DNA of 64,000 nt from Microvirga rosea (GCF_020595095.1 NZ_JAJDOP010000002.1:186001-250000); one strand, 5' to 3'; shown: positions 53,096-63,115, counted from the first letter of the stretch. Translations and numbers: made by a program. Notes: generated by a model not told the origin, from the letters alone.

Positions 53096-54070
53096 ATGAG
53101 CCAGTATCGCAAGGGCCTCTGGCGGGGCATGCTCGCCGCAGCGGCCGTGGCGGGCTTCGTCACGTCGGCTTCGGCCCAGATGGCTGAACTCAAGATCATG
53201 GCCCCGGCGGCGCCGGGCGGCGGTTGGGATCAGACCGCCCGCTCCATGCAGCAGGCCCTGACCCAGTCGGGCCTTGCTAAGAACGTGCAGGTCACCAACG
53301 TTCCGGGCGCCGGCGGCTCCATCGGTATCGCCCAGTTCGTGAACGGCGCCAAGGGCGACGGCAGCCAGCTCATGGTCATGGGCTACGTCATGGTGGGCGC
53401 GCTCCTCACCAACAAGTCTCCCGTCACGCTCGACCAGACGACGCCCATCGCCCGCCTGACCGGCGAGTACGAAGCCATCGTCGTCCCGGCCAATTCCCCG
53501 ATCAAGGACGCGAAGGATCTGGCGGCAGCCGTGAAGGCCGACCCCGCGAAGGTCACGTGGGCCGGCGGCTCGGCCGGCGGCGTCGACCATATCGCCGTTG
53601 CTCTCTTCGCCAAGGCGGTCGGCGCCGATCCGACGAAGATCAACTACATCCCGTTCTCCGGCGGCGGCGAGTCCCTGGCGGCGATCCTCGGCGGCAAGGT
53701 TACGGCCGGCATTTCCGGCTACGGCGAGTTCGAAAGCCAGATCAAGGCGGGCAAGCTGCGCCTCATCGGCCTGACCACCCCGGCCGGCAAGGGCACGGCC
53801 GAAATGCCGTCCCTGAAGGATCAGGGCGTCGATCTCGAGATCGCCAACTGGCGCGCCGTCGTGGCGCCTCCCGGCATTACGGCCGAGCAGAAGAAGGTCC
53901 TGACCGAGACCATGGACAAGATGGCCAAGTCGAAGGAATGGACCGAAATCCTGAAGCAGAAGGGCTGGGACGACGCCTATCAGTCGGGCGACGCTTTCGC
54001 CAAGTTCCTGACGGAAGACCAGACTCGTACGAAAGAGGTCTTGACCTCGGTTGGGCTCGTGAAGTCATAA
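53096..54070 (+). CDS. tctC: tripartite tricarboxylate transporter substrate-binding protein (TctC/Bug)
   Basis: A 324-residue periplasmic binding protein with signal peptide ending SASAQ. The Bug-family start is APGGGWDQTARSMQQALTQS. The ligand-loop motif VPGAGGSIGIAQFVNG and the second loop AGGSAGGVDHIAVALFAK are visible. It delivers a carboxylate (citrate-like or other) to TctAB downstream. GGAGG precedes the ATG. A hairpin terminator separates it from tctB, which should raise its level relative to the membrane parts. Confidence 0.95.
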   Translation: MSQYRKGLWRGMLAAAAVAGFVTSASAQMAELKIMAPAAPGGGWDQTARSMQQALTQSGLAKNVQVTNVPGAGGSIGIAQFVNGAKGDGSQLMVMGYVMVGALLTNKSPVTLDQTTPIARLTGEYEAIVVPANSPIKDAKDLAAAVKADPAKVTWAGGSAGGVDHIAVALFAKAVGADPTKINYIPFSGGGESLAAILGGKVTAGISGYGEFESQIKAGKLRLIGLTTPAGKGTAEMPSLKDQGVDLEIANWRAVVAPPGITAEQKKVLTETMDKMAKSKEWTEILKQKGWDDAYQSGDAFAKFLTEDQTRTKEVLTSVGLVKS

Positions 54071-54095
54071 AAAGACAGTCCGGAACGACGTAATG

Positions 54096-54125
54096 GAAGC
54101 GCCGCCCCGTGCGGCGCTTCTTTTT
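54096..54125 (+). terminator. terminator/attenuator between tctC and tctB
   Basis: GAAGCGCCGC-CCCGT-GCGGCGCTTC (54096-54120) followed by TTTTT. It lies 13 bp before the tctB start codon, so partial read-through probably sets the tctC:tctBA ratio. Confidence 0.88.
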
Positions 54126-54137
54126 AGGAAAACAACA

Positions 54138-54617
54138 ATGACAACACGCACCCCGCGACGCATCGACAAGGCGGGCCTCCTCATCGCCCTGGTGCTTCTC
54201 GCCCTCGCAGGCCTGATCTGGCAGGACATGAGCAGTCTCCAGCTTTCCTCCGTTTACGGCCTGGGTCCGAAGGCGATGCCCATGGTCGTGTCCGTCGGCC
54301 TCGCGATCCTCGGCGTCGGAAATGCGATTTCGGCCCTGCAGGGCGGCCTTCCCGAGCGCGAAAGCCTCGATTGGAAGCCGATCGTGCTGATCATCGGCGG
54401 CCTCGCCATCCTGATCGCGTGCGTCAAGTTCAATGTCGGTTTCATTCCGGCCACCGCCGTCCTCTTCGCCTGCACGGCGGCCGCCTTCGGCCGGCGCGCC
54501 TTTATCACCGATCTGGTGATCGGATTCGCGGCAGGCCTCATCATCTACCTGCTGTTCGCCAAGCTTCTGACCCTGAGTCTCCCGATGGGCCCCCTCGAGC
54601 GTCTGATCGGAGCATAA
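54138..54617 (+). CDS. tctB: tripartite tricarboxylate transporter small subunit TctB
   Basis: A 159-residue membrane protein with four hydrophobic segments ([58 protein letters not shown]). [13 protein letters not shown] is the conserved TctB motif. It partners the large subunit TctA in the inner membrane for sodium/proton-driven uptake. AGGA precedes ATG 54138; tctA begins 4 bp after its stop. Confidence 0.93.
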   Translation: MTTRTPRRIDKAGLLIALVLLALAGLIWQDMSSLQLSSVYGLGPKAMPMVVSVGLAILGVGNAISALQGGLPERESLDWKPIVLIIGGLAILIACVKFNVGFIPATAVLFACTAAAFGRRAFITDLVIGFAAGLIIYLLFAKLLTLSLPMGPLERLIGA

Positions 54618-54621
54618 GATC

Positions 54622-56121
54622 ATGGATTCCCTCTTCGCCCTCGCCCACGGCCTCACGGTCGCCGTCCAGCCGATGAACCTGCTTTTCGCGCTCATCGGCG
54701 TGCTGCTCGGAACCGCCGTCGGCGTGCTGCCGGGGATCGGTCCGGCCCTGACGGTCGCGCTACTTTTGCCGATCACGTTCAAGCTCGATCCGGGCGGCTC
54801 GATCATCATGTTCGCCGGCATCTATTACGGTGGCATGTATGGCGGCTCGACCACCGCCATTCTCATCAACACTCCCGGCGAAAGCGCCTCCATGGCGACG
54901 GCCCTGGAGGGCAACAAGATGGCCAAGGCGGGACGGGGCGGTCCGGCCCTCGCCACCGCCGCCATCGGCTCCTTCGTGGCCGGCACCATCGCGACCCTCG
55001 GCCTGGCGTTTCTCGCGCCGACCCTGGTGGAACTCGCCGTGCAGTTCGGGCCCGAGGATTACTTCGCGCTCATGTGCGTGGCCTTCGTGACGGTTTCGGC
55101 GACGTTCGGCGACTCGCCCGTCCGCGGTCTGACGAGCCTGTTCATCGGTCTGGCGCTCGGGCTCGTCGGCATCGACAAGCTCACCGGTCAGGCGCGCCTG
55201 ACCTTCGGGGTTCCCGAGCTTCTCGACGGCGTCGAAGTCACGACCCTCGCGGTCGGCCTCTTCGCGGTGGGCGAGGCCCTCTACGTCGCCTCGCGGCGCC
55301 ACATCCAGGAGGAAGTGGTCGAGCCGGTGCGCGGATCGCTGTGGATGACCAAGGAGGACTGGAAGCGCTCCTGGTGGCCGTGGATTCGCGGCACGCTCTT
55401 CGGCTTCCCCATCGGCGCCCTTCCGGCGGGCGGCGCGGAGATCCCGACCTTCCTGTCCTATTCCACGGAGAAGCGTCTCACGAAGTATCCGGAGGAGTTC
55501 GGCAAGGGCGCCATCGAGGGTGTCGCCGGTCCGGAAGCGGCCAACAACGCCTCCGCCGCCGGAACCCTGGTGCCGCTTCTGGCGCTCGGCCTGCCCACAT
55601 CGGCAACCGCCGCCATGATGCTCGCAGGCTTCCAGCAATACGGCCTCAATCCCGGCCCGCTGCTCTTTGCGGAGCGCCCGGAGCTGGTCTGGGGTTTGAT
55701 CGCAAGCCTGTTCATCGCCAACGCGATGCTGCTCATCTTGAACCTGCCCCTCGTCGGCCTGTGGGTGAAGCTCCTGGCGATCCCGCAGCCCTGGCTCTAT
55801 GCGGGCATCCTGGTGTTCGCGACCATGGGGACGATCGCCGCGAAGCCCTCCGTCGTGGAGCTGACGATGCTCGGCGCCTTCGGCCTTCTCGGCTTCCTCA
55901 TGCGGCGGTTCGATTATCCCATCGCCCCCGTCGTGGTGGGTCTGATCCTCGGGCCGATCGCGGAAGCCCAGCTCCGCCGCGCGCTGTCCATCAGCCTCGG
56001 CGACCCGATGGTGCTGCTGCAGAGCCCGATCTCCGCCACGCTTCTCGGGATCGCGGTGATCGCCCTGGTCCTGCCCTTCGTGCTCAAGGGGCTCAACCGC
56101 TTCAAGATGCAGGAAGACTGA
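54622..56121 (+). CDS. tctA: tripartite tricarboxylate transporter large subunit TctA
   Basis: A 499-residue permease with about twelve membrane helices. The family signature regions are [40 protein letters not shown] and [18 protein letters not shown]. PGEAASxx-type ([16 protein letters not shown]) is the conserved substrate-site loop. It is the last gene of the tctCBA operon. Confidence 0.97.
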   Translation: MDSLFALAHGLTVAVQPMNLLFALIGVLLGTAVGVLPGIGPALTVALLLPITFKLDPGGSIIMFAGIYYGGMYGGSTTAILINTPGESASMATALEGNKMAKAGRGGPALATAAIGSFVAGTIATLGLAFLAPTLVELAVQFGPEDYFALMCVAFVTVSATFGDSPVRGLTSLFIGLALGLVGIDKLTGQARLTFGVPELLDGVEVTTLAVGLFAVGEALYVASRRHIQEEVVEPVRGSLWMTKEDWKRSWWPWIRGTLFGFPIGALPAGGAEIPTFLSYSTEKRLTKYPEEFGKGAIEGVAGPEAANNASAAGTLVPLLALGLPTSATAAMMLAGFQQYGLNPGPLLFAERPELVWGLIASLFIANAMLLILNLPLVGLWVKLLAIPQPWLYAGILVFATMGTIAAKPSVVELTMLGAFGLLGFLMRRFDYPIAPVVVGLILGPIAEAQLRRALSISLGDPMVLLQSPISATLLGIAVIALVLPFVLKGLNRFKMQED

Positions 56122-56187
56122 CGTCCCTGCGACGGGGGCAGGCTTGCCCGCCCTCCCCGCCCATGATTGAAACGATCGGAGACGCCC

Positions 56188-56649
56188 ATGGCTGAGGAGA
56201 TGCCGGTCCAGGAAGGCGGATGCCGATGCGGCCGCTTGCGGTTTCGCGTCACGGCGGAGCCGCTCGTCACCATGGCGTGCCACTGTACCGGCTGCCAACG
56301 GATGACCGGGAGCGCGTTCTCCTTGAGCGCGCTATATCCGAGCGCGGCGTTCGAGATCGTCGAGGGCGATCCCGTGATCGGCGGCCTTCATGGCGCCGCA
56401 CGGCATTTCTTCTGCTCCCACTGCTTGAGCTGGGTGTTCACCCGCCCGGAAGGCACGGAGGATTTCGTCAACGTGCGCGGGACGATGCTCGACGATGCGC
56501 GGAATTTCGTGCCGTTCATCGAAACCTACACGAGCGAAAGGCTCCCATGGGCAAGGACCCCGGCCGCCTTCAGCTTCGAGACGTTTCCACCAATGGACAA
56601 ATATCCCGAGCTGCTCGCGGCCTTCGCGCAGCGGGCAGCGTCCGCATAG
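56188..56649 (+). CDS. GFA-family (glutathione-dependent formaldehyde-activating enzyme-like) zinc protein
   Basis: A 153-residue zinc-binding protein. Zinc ligands appear in [25 protein letters not shown] and FFCSHCLSW, in the CxC/CxxC/CxxC pattern of the Gfa/CENP-V family. Many members bind glutathione or zinc without proven enzyme activity. GGAG lies before the ATG. It has its own strong terminator downstream. Confidence 0.92.
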   Translation: MAEEMPVQEGGCRCGRLRFRVTAEPLVTMACHCTGCQRMTGSAFSLSALYPSAAFEIVEGDPVIGGLHGAARHFFCSHCLSWVFTRPEGTEDFVNVRGTMLDDARNFVPFIETYTSERLPWARTPAAFSFETFPPMDKYPELLAAFAQRAASA

Positions 56650-56654
56650 CCAAT

Positions 56655-56686
56655 AAAAAAAGGCCCGGGAAACCGGGCCTTTTTTG
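56655..56686. terminator. bidirectional rho-independent terminator
   Basis: AAGGCCCGG-GAAA-CCGGGCCTT, flanked by an A-run on the left and a T-run on the right, serves the GFA gene and the convergent DUF2059 gene. Confidence 0.93.
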
Positions 56687-56704
56687 ATCCTGCCGCCGCT
56701 CCCG

Positions 56705-57208
56705 TTACTGGAGCTGGTGACCGCGCTTGCCCATTTCGGCACGGGCGCGGATCATGATGTACTCGGAGACGTTCTGGGTCCACGACGCCAGATCCTTGAC
56801 GATATCGTCGAGGAGGCCCGGCTGAACCTCCACGTACTTCTTGCCCGCCGGGGTCCGGTAGAATTCGGCGATCTCCTTGAGCTCCGCTTCCGACAGGCGC
56901 GAGGCGAAAGCGCGGGCCGCGCTGTCGACCATCTTCTGCTTCTGCTGCTCGACTTCCGGGCGCAGCATGGCGACCACGTCGTCGAGGTCCTTTTTGACCT
57001 CAGGGCGCGTGACGTTCATCTGCTGAAGCTGAACGAAGAACGGCTCGGTCATGGCGTCGAAGGAACGGGTCATGCCGGAATTGATGGCAACCTCGCGGGC
57101 CAGCGCCAGCTGGCTGGGAGTCGGCTGCGGCGTCTGGGCGAAGGCGGGCCCTGCAAGCATCAGAACCGCGACGGTTGTCGCAGCGAGGCGGGAGACGGAA
57201 CGGATCAT
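56705..57208 (-). CDS. DUF2059 family exported protein
   Basis: A 167-residue protein with signal peptide ending AGPAFAQ, then a helical DUF2059 domain (EAELKEIAEFYRTPAGKKYV, the hallmark ExxxxxxFYxTPxGK motif). It is expected in the periplasm. Function unknown. It starts 33 bp after the rpiA stop on the same strand, so the two may be co-transcribed. Confidence 0.92.
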   Translation of the reverse strand: MIRSVSRLAATTVAVLMLAGPAFAQTPQPTPSQLALAREVAINSGMTRSFDAMTEPFFVQLQQMNVTRPEVKKDLDDVVAMLRPEVEQQKQKMVDSAARAFASRLSEAELKEIAEFYRTPAGKKYVEVQPGLLDDIVKDLASWTQNVSEYIMIRARAEMGKRGHQLQ

Positions 57209-57241
57209 GGGGTTTTGGCTCCAGTCATGACATGGTGGGGG

Positions 57242-57937
57242 TCAAATCTGACCGAGTTCGACGAGGCCCTGCCCGGTAGCGAGGATCGCTCCCGTCGCGA
57301 GACCGATGAAAAGACCATGCTCCACGACCCCAGGAAGATTGTTGAGTGTCGAGGCAAGGACGTTCGGCTTGTCGATGCGCTTGAGATGCGCATCGAAGAT
57401 GAAATGCCCGCCATCCGTGATGTAGGGCGTACCGTCGGCGGTCCTTCGAAGATGCAGCTCGCCGCTCATCTCCAAGGTTTCGAGGAGCTTTTCAATGGCG
57501 ACCTGGGTCGCGCGCAGGCCAAAGGGCACGACTTCGATCGGCAACGGAAAGCGCCCGAGCCGGCCGACGCGCTTCGACCCGTCGGCAATGACGATCATGC
57601 GCCGACTGGCGGAAGCGACGATCTTTTCCCGCAGGAGCGCACCGCCGCCGCCCTTGATCAACCGAAGATCGTCATCGATTTCGTCGGCGCCATCGACCGT
57701 CAGGTCGAGCTCCGGCGTCTCGTCGAGGGTGGTCAGCGGAATTCCCTCCCGCCTGGCCTGATCGAGAGTGGCCTCCGATGTGGGAATGCCGACAACCGAA
57801 AGTCCGGCGCGCACACGAGCCCCGAGAGCCGCCACGAAAAAGGCGGCCGTGGACCCGGTGCCGAGTCCGAGCCTCATCCCGTCGGTGACGAGAGCCGCAG
57901 CCTTCTCCGCCGCATCGCGCTTCAGATTGTCGCTCAC
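57242..57937 (-). CDS. rpiA: ribose-5-phosphate isomerase A
   Basis: A 231-residue enzyme interconverting ribose 5-phosphate and ribulose 5-phosphate. Family motifs: [12 protein letters not shown] (phosphate loop), [10 protein letters not shown] (catalytic Asp), [14 protein letters not shown] (catalytic Glu in REK) and the C-terminal [10 protein letters not shown]. It is complete and of normal length. It heads a minus-strand pair with the DUF2059 gene. Confidence 0.97.
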   Translation of the reverse strand: MSDNLKRDAAEKAAALVTDGMRLGLGTGSTAAFFVAALGARVRAGLSVVGIPTSEATLDQARREGIPLTTLDETPELDLTVDGADEIDDDLRLIKGGGGALLREKIVASASRRMIVIADGSKRVGRLGRFPLPIEVVPFGLRATQVAIEKLLETLEMSGELHLRRTADGTPYITDGGHFIFDAHLKRIDKPNVLASTLNNLPGVVEHGLFIGLATGAILATGQGLVELGQI

Positions 57938-58065
57938 TGATAATTCCTAACGATGATCGCCTTCGTCCCGAAGCCGGTCAGGCCCGCGTCTAGCACGGCA
58001 AGGCTCCGGGAAGAAAGATTGTTTCAGATGTCTTTTCAACGGGCAAATGTGGGACCGCGGCCGGA

Positions 58066-58521
58066 TCAGGGCCGCTGCGGCGATGCGCCCGTGCCCGGGC
58101 GAACGCTCGGGGTTGCGGCCGGCGCTCCCTGCAACGCCCCTTGCGCCGACGGGTTCGTCTGCGGCGTGCACACCACCTTCTCGTCGAAGACATAGCAGAT
58201 GCTCATGTCGCCGGTGCGGTAATTGACACGGAAAACACCGCCCTCGCGCTCGTGCCGGGAAGCCACAAGCCCATATTCGCCGGGACTTTGAGGCCCAGCG
58301 CCCTCGCCGGCGCCGAAGCAGAGGGTCACGCCGATGGTTCCCTCTTGGAGCCCGTACTGGCAGGAGCTGACCTCGCCGGTGATCCGGTCGATCCGGTAGA
58401 TCCGGTTCAAATCGGTCTGAGGCGCCGGGACGAAATCATAGGGAGCGGCGAAAGCGGGGACGGCAAGGCTTCCCAGCACGAAAACCGAGGATAGATATGC
58501 CAAGGAACCAGCAAGCCGCAT
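58066..58521 (-). CDS. exported hypothetical protein
   Basis: A 151-residue protein with signal peptide (LAYLSSVFVLGSLAVPAFAA). The mature part begins APYDFVPAPQTDLNRIYRID and carries repeats of the form YRIDRITGEVSSCQYG and YRTGDMSICYVFDEKVVC, with paired Cys. The tail is Pro/Ala/Gly-rich. The YRxDxxTGxxxxC motif is frequent in exported proteins of Hyphomicrobiales, with no function known to me. Confidence 0.8.
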   Translation of the reverse strand: MRLAGSLAYLSSVFVLGSLAVPAFAAPYDFVPAPQTDLNRIYRIDRITGEVSSCQYGLQEGTIGVTLCFGAGEGAGPQSPGEYGLVASRHEREGGVFRVNYRTGDMSICYVFDEKVVCTPQTNPSAQGALQGAPAATPSVRPGTGASPQRP

Positions 58522-58622
58522 TCAATACTCCTTCTTTGTGAGCCGGTAAGAACGAATCAACCAGAAGACCATATCATTCCCTCCCGCTTGATTCCCTCGT
58601 CCTGTGCAGGTAGCCGACCTTC

Positions 58623-59336
58623 ATGGCCATTCATAGCCCGCTCCTCGCGCCTCGCGCCGCCCCGCCCATCGTCGTGTTCGACCTCGACGGCACCCTGGCC
58701 GATACCGCGGGCGATCTCGTCGGAACCCTGAACGTCATCCTCGAAGGCGAAGGATTGCCGCCCCTGCCCGTCCGCAAGGCCCGGGATCTGGTGGGCGCCG
58801 GGGCCCGCGCCCTTCTCCAACGGGGATTCGAGGCTGGCCGGAAGGAGCTGACGCCGGCGCACCTGGACCATCTCTTCGGGCAGTTCATGGTCCATTACCG
58901 GGACAACATCTGCGTCAAAACGCAGCTCTATCCCGGCGTCGAGGCGGCGCTCGAGCGTCTGCAGCGGGCAGGCTTCGTCCTCGCCGTCTGCACCAACAAG
59001 TACGAGGACCACTCGGTCCGCCTTCTCGAGGCGCTGGGCATCGCCCATCGTTTCGCGGCCAATTGCGGACGCGACACCTTCCCGGTGTTCAAGCCGGATC
59101 CCCGTCATCTCATGCTGACGATCGAAAAGGCCGGAGGAAATCCGCATCGCGCCGTTATGATCGGCGATTCGCGGACCGACATCGTGACCGCCCAGGCGGC
59201 GGGCGTGCCGTCCATCGCCGTCCCGTTCGGCTATACGGATGTGCCGGTCAAGCGGCTCAACCCCGACCTGATCATCGGGCATTTCGACGAGCTGTTCGAC
59301 GCGGTGGCCTCACTGGTGCGCCTCGCGGCGGCGTGA
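58623..59336 (+). CDS. gph: phosphoglycolate phosphatase (HAD family)
   Basis: A 237-residue HAD hydrolase, subfamily IA, that removes phosphate from 2-phosphoglycolate formed in DNA repair or photorespiration. The nucleophile motif is VFDLDGTLADT, motif II VCTNKYE, motif III Lys in PVFKPDPRH and motif IV MIGDSRTDIVTAQAAG. The cap domain follows the first motif. The gene is complete and monocistronic. Confidence 0.93.
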   Translation: MAIHSPLLAPRAAPPIVVFDLDGTLADTAGDLVGTLNVILEGEGLPPLPVRKARDLVGAGARALLQRGFEAGRKELTPAHLDHLFGQFMVHYRDNICVKTQLYPGVEAALERLQRAGFVLAVCTNKYEDHSVRLLEALGIAHRFAANCGRDTFPVFKPDPRHLMLTIEKAGGNPHRAVMIGDSRTDIVTAQAAGVPSIAVPFGYTDVPVKRLNPDLIIGHFDELFDAVASLVRLAAA

Positions 59337-59393
59337 GAACCGGCCTCGGAACGAGCCGTCACATCATTGTGAAGATAGTCCATCAGGAAGGAA

Positions 59394-59468
59394 TGGTGGG
59401 CGCGACAGGGATTGAACCTGTGACCCTTCGCGTGTGAAGCGAATGCTCTCCCGCTGAGCTACGCGCCC
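59394..59468 (-). tRNA. tRNA-Val (CAC)
   Basis: 75 nt including CCA. On the minus strand it begins GGGCGCGTAGCTCAGC. The anticodon stem-loop is TTCGC-TTCACAC-GCGAA with anticodon CAC, the T-arm AGGTTCAATCCCT, and the acceptor GGGCGCG/CGCGCCC. Confidence 0.97.
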
Positions 59469-59712
59469 TGACCAGGGCCTTCTAAAGTCCTTGATCCCCT
59501 GGCGTCAAGCGCTTCCGACCATCAGCCGTCGACATTTCTCGAACGGGGATTGTGGCAGCCGGGCTTTAACGTCCCGGTTACGATGCGGCGAAAATAAGGC
59601 AGCCTGCTCTGGTGATTTGATAACGAACCTTTGTTATTCAACGGATCCGAAACGCGGCCATTGCGTTGAGCAATCACCAACCCGCATCAAACATGTTGAA
59701 TTCGAGGCAAAT

Positions 59713-60297
59713 ATGGGACGCACCCGCGCTGCCCTGCTTGGGCTTGCCTGTGCCTTCGCCGCTCTTGCGACGCCGGCTGCGGCTTTCACAGCAATCGATC
59801 CGCTGACTCGTCAGCCCCTCTACACTCCTGAGGCATCGCTGAACGCACAGGCGTCCCCGGTCCCCCGCGAGGTGGTCACCTTCGACGGCCGCTATGCGCC
59901 CGGGACGATCATCGTATCCACCACGGAGCGGCGTCTCTACTTCGTGCTCGGCGACGGCAAGGCCCTGCGGTACGGCGTCGGCGTCGGCCGTCCCGGCTTC
60001 ACCTGGGCCGGCAGCCATTCGGTGACCATGAAGCGCGAGTGGCCGGATTGGCGCCCGCCGCAGGAAATGCTGAAGCGCCGCCCGGACCTGCCGCGCCACA
60101 TGGCGGGTGGTCCCGACAATCCGCTGGGCGCCCGCGCGCTCTATATCGGCAGCACCATCTACCGGATTCACGGCTCGAACGAACCCGAAACCATCGGCGA
60201 AGCCGTCTCATCGGGCTGCATCCGCATGACCAACGATGACGTGATCGACCTTTACAGCCGCGCGAAGGTCGGTGCGCGGGTCATCGTGCAGCGGTAA
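59713..60297 (+). CDS. L,D-transpeptidase (YkuD domain)
   Basis: A 194-residue periplasmic enzyme that forms 3-3 peptidoglycan cross-links or attaches proteins. Signal peptide LLGLACAFAALATPAAA. YkuD domain from about residue 60 (TIIVSTTERRLYFVLGDGKA) to the end. The active-site motif is HGSNEPETIGEAVSSGCIRM with the catalytic His and Cys (SSGCIRM). The start is ATG 59713. The domain is a compact, single-domain form common in multiple copies in Rhizobiales. Confidence 0.94.
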   Translation: MGRTRAALLGLACAFAALATPAAAFTAIDPLTRQPLYTPEASLNAQASPVPREVVTFDGRYAPGTIIVSTTERRLYFVLGDGKALRYGVGVGRPGFTWAGSHSVTMKREWPDWRPPQEMLKRRPDLPRHMAGGPDNPLGARALYIGSTIYRIHGSNEPETIGEAVSSGCIRMTNDDVIDLYSRAKVGARVIVQR

Positions 60298-60329
60298 GAC
60301 CGCCGCCCGGGAACAACGAAGCGCCACCC

Positions 60330-60473
60330 GTCATTCCGGGACGGCCCTGCGGGCCGGGCCCGGAACCCAGAACCGCTGAGGTTTGTGGAGGGAGTGCGCG
60401 GGTGCCGTAGCGTCCTTTCAGGCACTGCTAGCGTGTATGGGTTCCGGGCTCCGCTGCGCGGCCCCGGAATGAC
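60330..60473. repeat. palindromic intergenic repeat, copy B
   Basis: The same unit as 44443-44587: GTCATTCCGGG at the left, CCCGGAATGAC at the right, inner GCCCGGAACCCA and TGGGTTCCGGGC arms. A tandem copy follows 14 bp later. Confidence 0.9.
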
Positions 60474-60487
60474 AGGAGCGCCACCCC

Positions 60488-60631
60488 GTCATTCCGGATT
60501 GCCGTCAGGCAAGTCCGGAACCCAGAACCGCTGACGATCCAGGACAAATCGCGCCGGCAACCGCAGCTCTTTATCCTGAACTGCTAGCGTTTATGGGTTC
60601 CGAGCTCTCGCGATGCTCGCCCCGGAATGAC
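60488..60631. repeat. palindromic intergenic repeat, copy C
   Basis: Third copy, in direct orientation to copy B and slightly more diverged (GTCATTCCGGATTGCC to CCCCGGAATGAC). The 360-bp region 60298-60659 holds copies B and C and no gene. Confidence 0.9.
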
Positions 60632-60659
60632 AGGGCGGCGCTCCCCGGGATTGCCGACG

Positions 60660-61022
60660 CTATCGATCCCGCGAAAGCCCCTTGGCGGAGAGTTCCGCCA
60701 GATAGGCGGCAAAGCGCTCCTCCTGCTCGGCTCCGAGGCGGTAGAGATAATCCCAACCGTAGATGCCGGTGTCGTGCATGTCGTCGAACACGAGCCTGAC
60801 CGCATAATTGCCCACCGGTTCGATGCGGAGGATCTCGACGTTGCGCTTGCCCGGCACGGTCTTGCGTTCGGCCGGACTGTGGCCCTGGACCTCGGCCGAC
60901 GGGCTCGCGATCCTGAGATACTCCGCCGGAAGGTCGAACACCACGCCGTCGTCATAGACGATCCGCAGGCTGCGTTTCGTCGGCGCCAGTCGCAATTCGG
61001 AGGGCCAACGTTCCGATGCCAT
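60660..61022 (-). CDS. DUF971 domain protein
   Basis: A 120-residue cytoplasmic protein of the DUF971 (gamma-butyrobetaine hydroxylase N-terminal-like) family: PSELRLAPTKRSLRIVYDDG, then FDLPAEYLRIASPSAEVQGH and a DMHDTGIYGWDYLYRL end. The same domain occurs in ApbC/Mrp-type iron-sulfur carriers, so a link to Fe-S handling is possible. The start is ATG 61022. It is divergent from moaA with 110 bp between. Confidence 0.9.
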   Translation of the reverse strand: MASERWPSELRLAPTKRSLRIVYDDGVVFDLPAEYLRIASPSAEVQGHSPAERKTVPGKRNVEILRIEPVGNYAVRLVFDDMHDTGIYGWDYLYRLGAEQEERFAAYLAELSAKGLSRDR

Positions 61023-61132
61023 GTTCCGCCTCATTTGCCTGCTTTGTGAGTTGACGCTAGCTGCGCGATAACTACCGTGAACGCAAGACCCATTCCGTAG
61101 AGGCACGAGAACCATGAAGGAACGGCACTGAA

Positions 61133-62167
61133 ATGCCGGGAGACCTGTCGCCGTCCCTCCCGTCCACGCCCGCCCCCCTGGTCGACCCCTTCGGCCGGGG
61201 CATCACCTACCTGCGGGTCTCGGTGACCGACCGGTGCGACTTCCGCTGCGTTTACTGCATGTCGGAGGATATGGCGTTCCTGCCGAAACGGGACCTTCTG
61301 ACCCTGGAGGAGCTGGACCGGATCTGTTCCGTCTTCGTCTCCCAGGGCGTGCGCAAACTCCGCATCACCGGCGGAGAGCCCCTGGTGCGCCGGGACATCA
61401 TGGGTCTCTTCCGTTCCCTGTCTCGGCACCTGGACGCGGGCACCCTGGACGAGCTGACGCTCACCACCAACGGTTCCCAGCTCTCCCGGTACGCGACGGA
61501 GCTCGCCTCCTGCGGCGTGAAGCGGGTGAACGTCTCAATCGATACCCTCGACCCGGACAAGTTCCACCGGATCACCCGCTGGGGCGACCTTGCCAAGTTG
61601 ATGGCCGGCCTCGACGCCGCGCAACGGGCCGGACTGAAGGTCAAGCTCAACGCGGTGGCGCTGAAGGGGGTGAACGAGGACGAGATCGAGACCCTTCTCA
61701 CCTGGGCCCATGGCCGCGGCATGGATCTCACCCTGATCGAGGTCATGCCGCTCGGTGAAATCGACGGGCAGCGGATCGATCAGTTCCTGCCCCTGTCCCT
61801 GGTTCGGGCGCGGCTTTCCCAGCGTTTCACCCTCACCGAGATCGACGAGCGCACCGGCGGCCCCGCCCGCTATGTTCGGGTCGCGGAGACCGGCGGCACG
61901 CTCGGCTTCATCACACCGATGACCCATAATTTCTGTGAGAGCTGCAACCGGGTGCGTCTGACCTGCACCGGCCAGCTGTTCATGTGCCTTGGCCAGGAGG
62001 ATGCGGCAGATCTGCGGGCGCCCGTGCGGGCTTCCGCGAGCGACGCCCTCTTGCGAAGCGCCATCGAGGAGGCGATCGGCCGCAAGCCCAAAGGGCACGA
62101 CTTCGTGATCGACCGCCGCCATGCGCGCCCGGCCCTTGCCCGCCATATGAGCCTGACCGGCGGCTAA
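61133..62167 (+). CDS. moaA: GTP 3',8-cyclase MoaA
   Basis: A 344-residue radical SAM enzyme that converts GTP to the 3',8-cyclo form, first step of molybdenum cofactor synthesis. The SAM cluster motif CDFRCVYC and second cluster region [20 protein letters not shown] are visible, as is the TGGEPLVR block. The C-terminal Gly-Gly (SLTGG) of active MoaA is retained. AAGGA lies ten bases before the ATG. No other moa gene is adjacent. Confidence 0.97.
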   Translation: MPGDLSPSLPSTPAPLVDPFGRGITYLRVSVTDRCDFRCVYCMSEDMAFLPKRDLLTLEELDRICSVFVSQGVRKLRITGGEPLVRRDIMGLFRSLSRHLDAGTLDELTLTTNGSQLSRYATELASCGVKRVNVSIDTLDPDKFHRITRWGDLAKLMAGLDAAQRAGLKVKLNAVALKGVNEDEIETLLTWAHGRGMDLTLIEVMPLGEIDGQRIDQFLPLSLVRARLSQRFTLTEIDERTGGPARYVRVAETGGTLGFITPMTHNFCESCNRVRLTCTGQLFMCLGQEDAADLRAPVRASASDALLRSAIEEAIGRKPKGHDFVIDRRHARPALARHMSLTGG

Positions 62168-62267
62168 CACTTAAGAATACTGTCCCGCGACAGTATTGGC
62201 CTGTATCGATTCTTGACTATTCAACCGGTTCCGGGAATATCGCGAAGACATTCAAGGCTGCAAAATT

Positions 62268-63053
62268 GTGAACGTGTTGAGTTTCGGGCGACGACTGGCG
62301 ATGGGGGTCGGCCTCTGCTTCTGGCTCGGCTCGGGTCTGACGGCAGCCGCACAGGAAAAACCTCCGGTCCGCATCGCGATCGAGGGCGCCTACCCTCCTT
62401 TCAACTACATGGAAAACAACGAGTTGCAGGGGTTCGAAGTCGACCTCAGCAAAGCCCTCTGCGGCGTCATGAAAGCGGAATGCGTGCTGGTCCAGCATGA
62501 ATGGGACGGCATCATGCGCGGCCTCGTCAGCCGCGACTACGATGCGATCATGTCGTCCCTGGAGATCACGGAGAGGCGGCAAAAGCGGATCGCGTTTTCC
62601 AAACCCTATTACCATATTCCGGCGATCTTCATCGCCCCGAAGGACAGCGCCCTCGAAGGCGTGACGCCCGAAGCGCTGGCGGGAAAGAAGATCGGTGCGG
62701 CCGATCGAAGCGATCACGCCGAATACCTCAAGAAGTTCTACAAGAATTCGGAAGTCATTCCCTACAGTTCGCCGGTTGAAGCCAATCTCGACCTGCTGGT
62801 CGGGCGCATCGATGCGGTTTTCGGCGGACAACGGTCCTTGTCGGAATTCCTGGCCAGCCGAGAGGGGGAATGCTGCCGCATCCTCGGACGGGCGCCAGGC
62901 AATCCTGCCTATAAGCACCAGTTCTACGGCGTCGGCCTTCGTAAGGAGGATACGGCGCTCAAGGCGGAATTCGACAAGGCCATCGATCAGGTGATCGCCG
63001 ACGGCACCTATGACCGGATCCGCCTCAAGTATTTTCCGTTCGATATCAAATAG
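62268..63053 (+). CDS. amino-acid-type ABC transporter substrate-binding protein
   Basis: A 261-residue periplasmic binding protein of the lysine/arginine/ornithine family (SBP_bac_3). Signal peptide ends AAAQ. The N-terminal lobe starts VRIAIEGAYPPFNYMENNEL. LSKALCGVMKAECVLVQHEW is the typical second motif, MSSLEITERRQKRIAFSKPY the ligand-site loop. The start is GTG 62268. The cognate permease and ATPase are not adjacent, so it may be an orphan. Confidence 0.9.
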   Translation: MNVLSFGRRLAMGVGLCFWLGSGLTAAAQEKPPVRIAIEGAYPPFNYMENNELQGFEVDLSKALCGVMKAECVLVQHEWDGIMRGLVSRDYDAIMSSLEITERRQKRIAFSKPYYHIPAIFIAPKDSALEGVTPEALAGKKIGAADRSDHAEYLKKFYKNSEVIPYSSPVEANLDLLVGRIDAVFGGQRSLSEFLASREGECCRILGRAPGNPAYKHQFYGVGLRKEDTALKAEFDKAIDQVIADGTYDRIRLKYFPFDIK

Positions 63054-63115
63054 TGCCGTTTGACGCTTCTGCGCTCTCTCCATAGAACCGGAATCCGTCG
63101 TTCAGGGAGCAAGAG

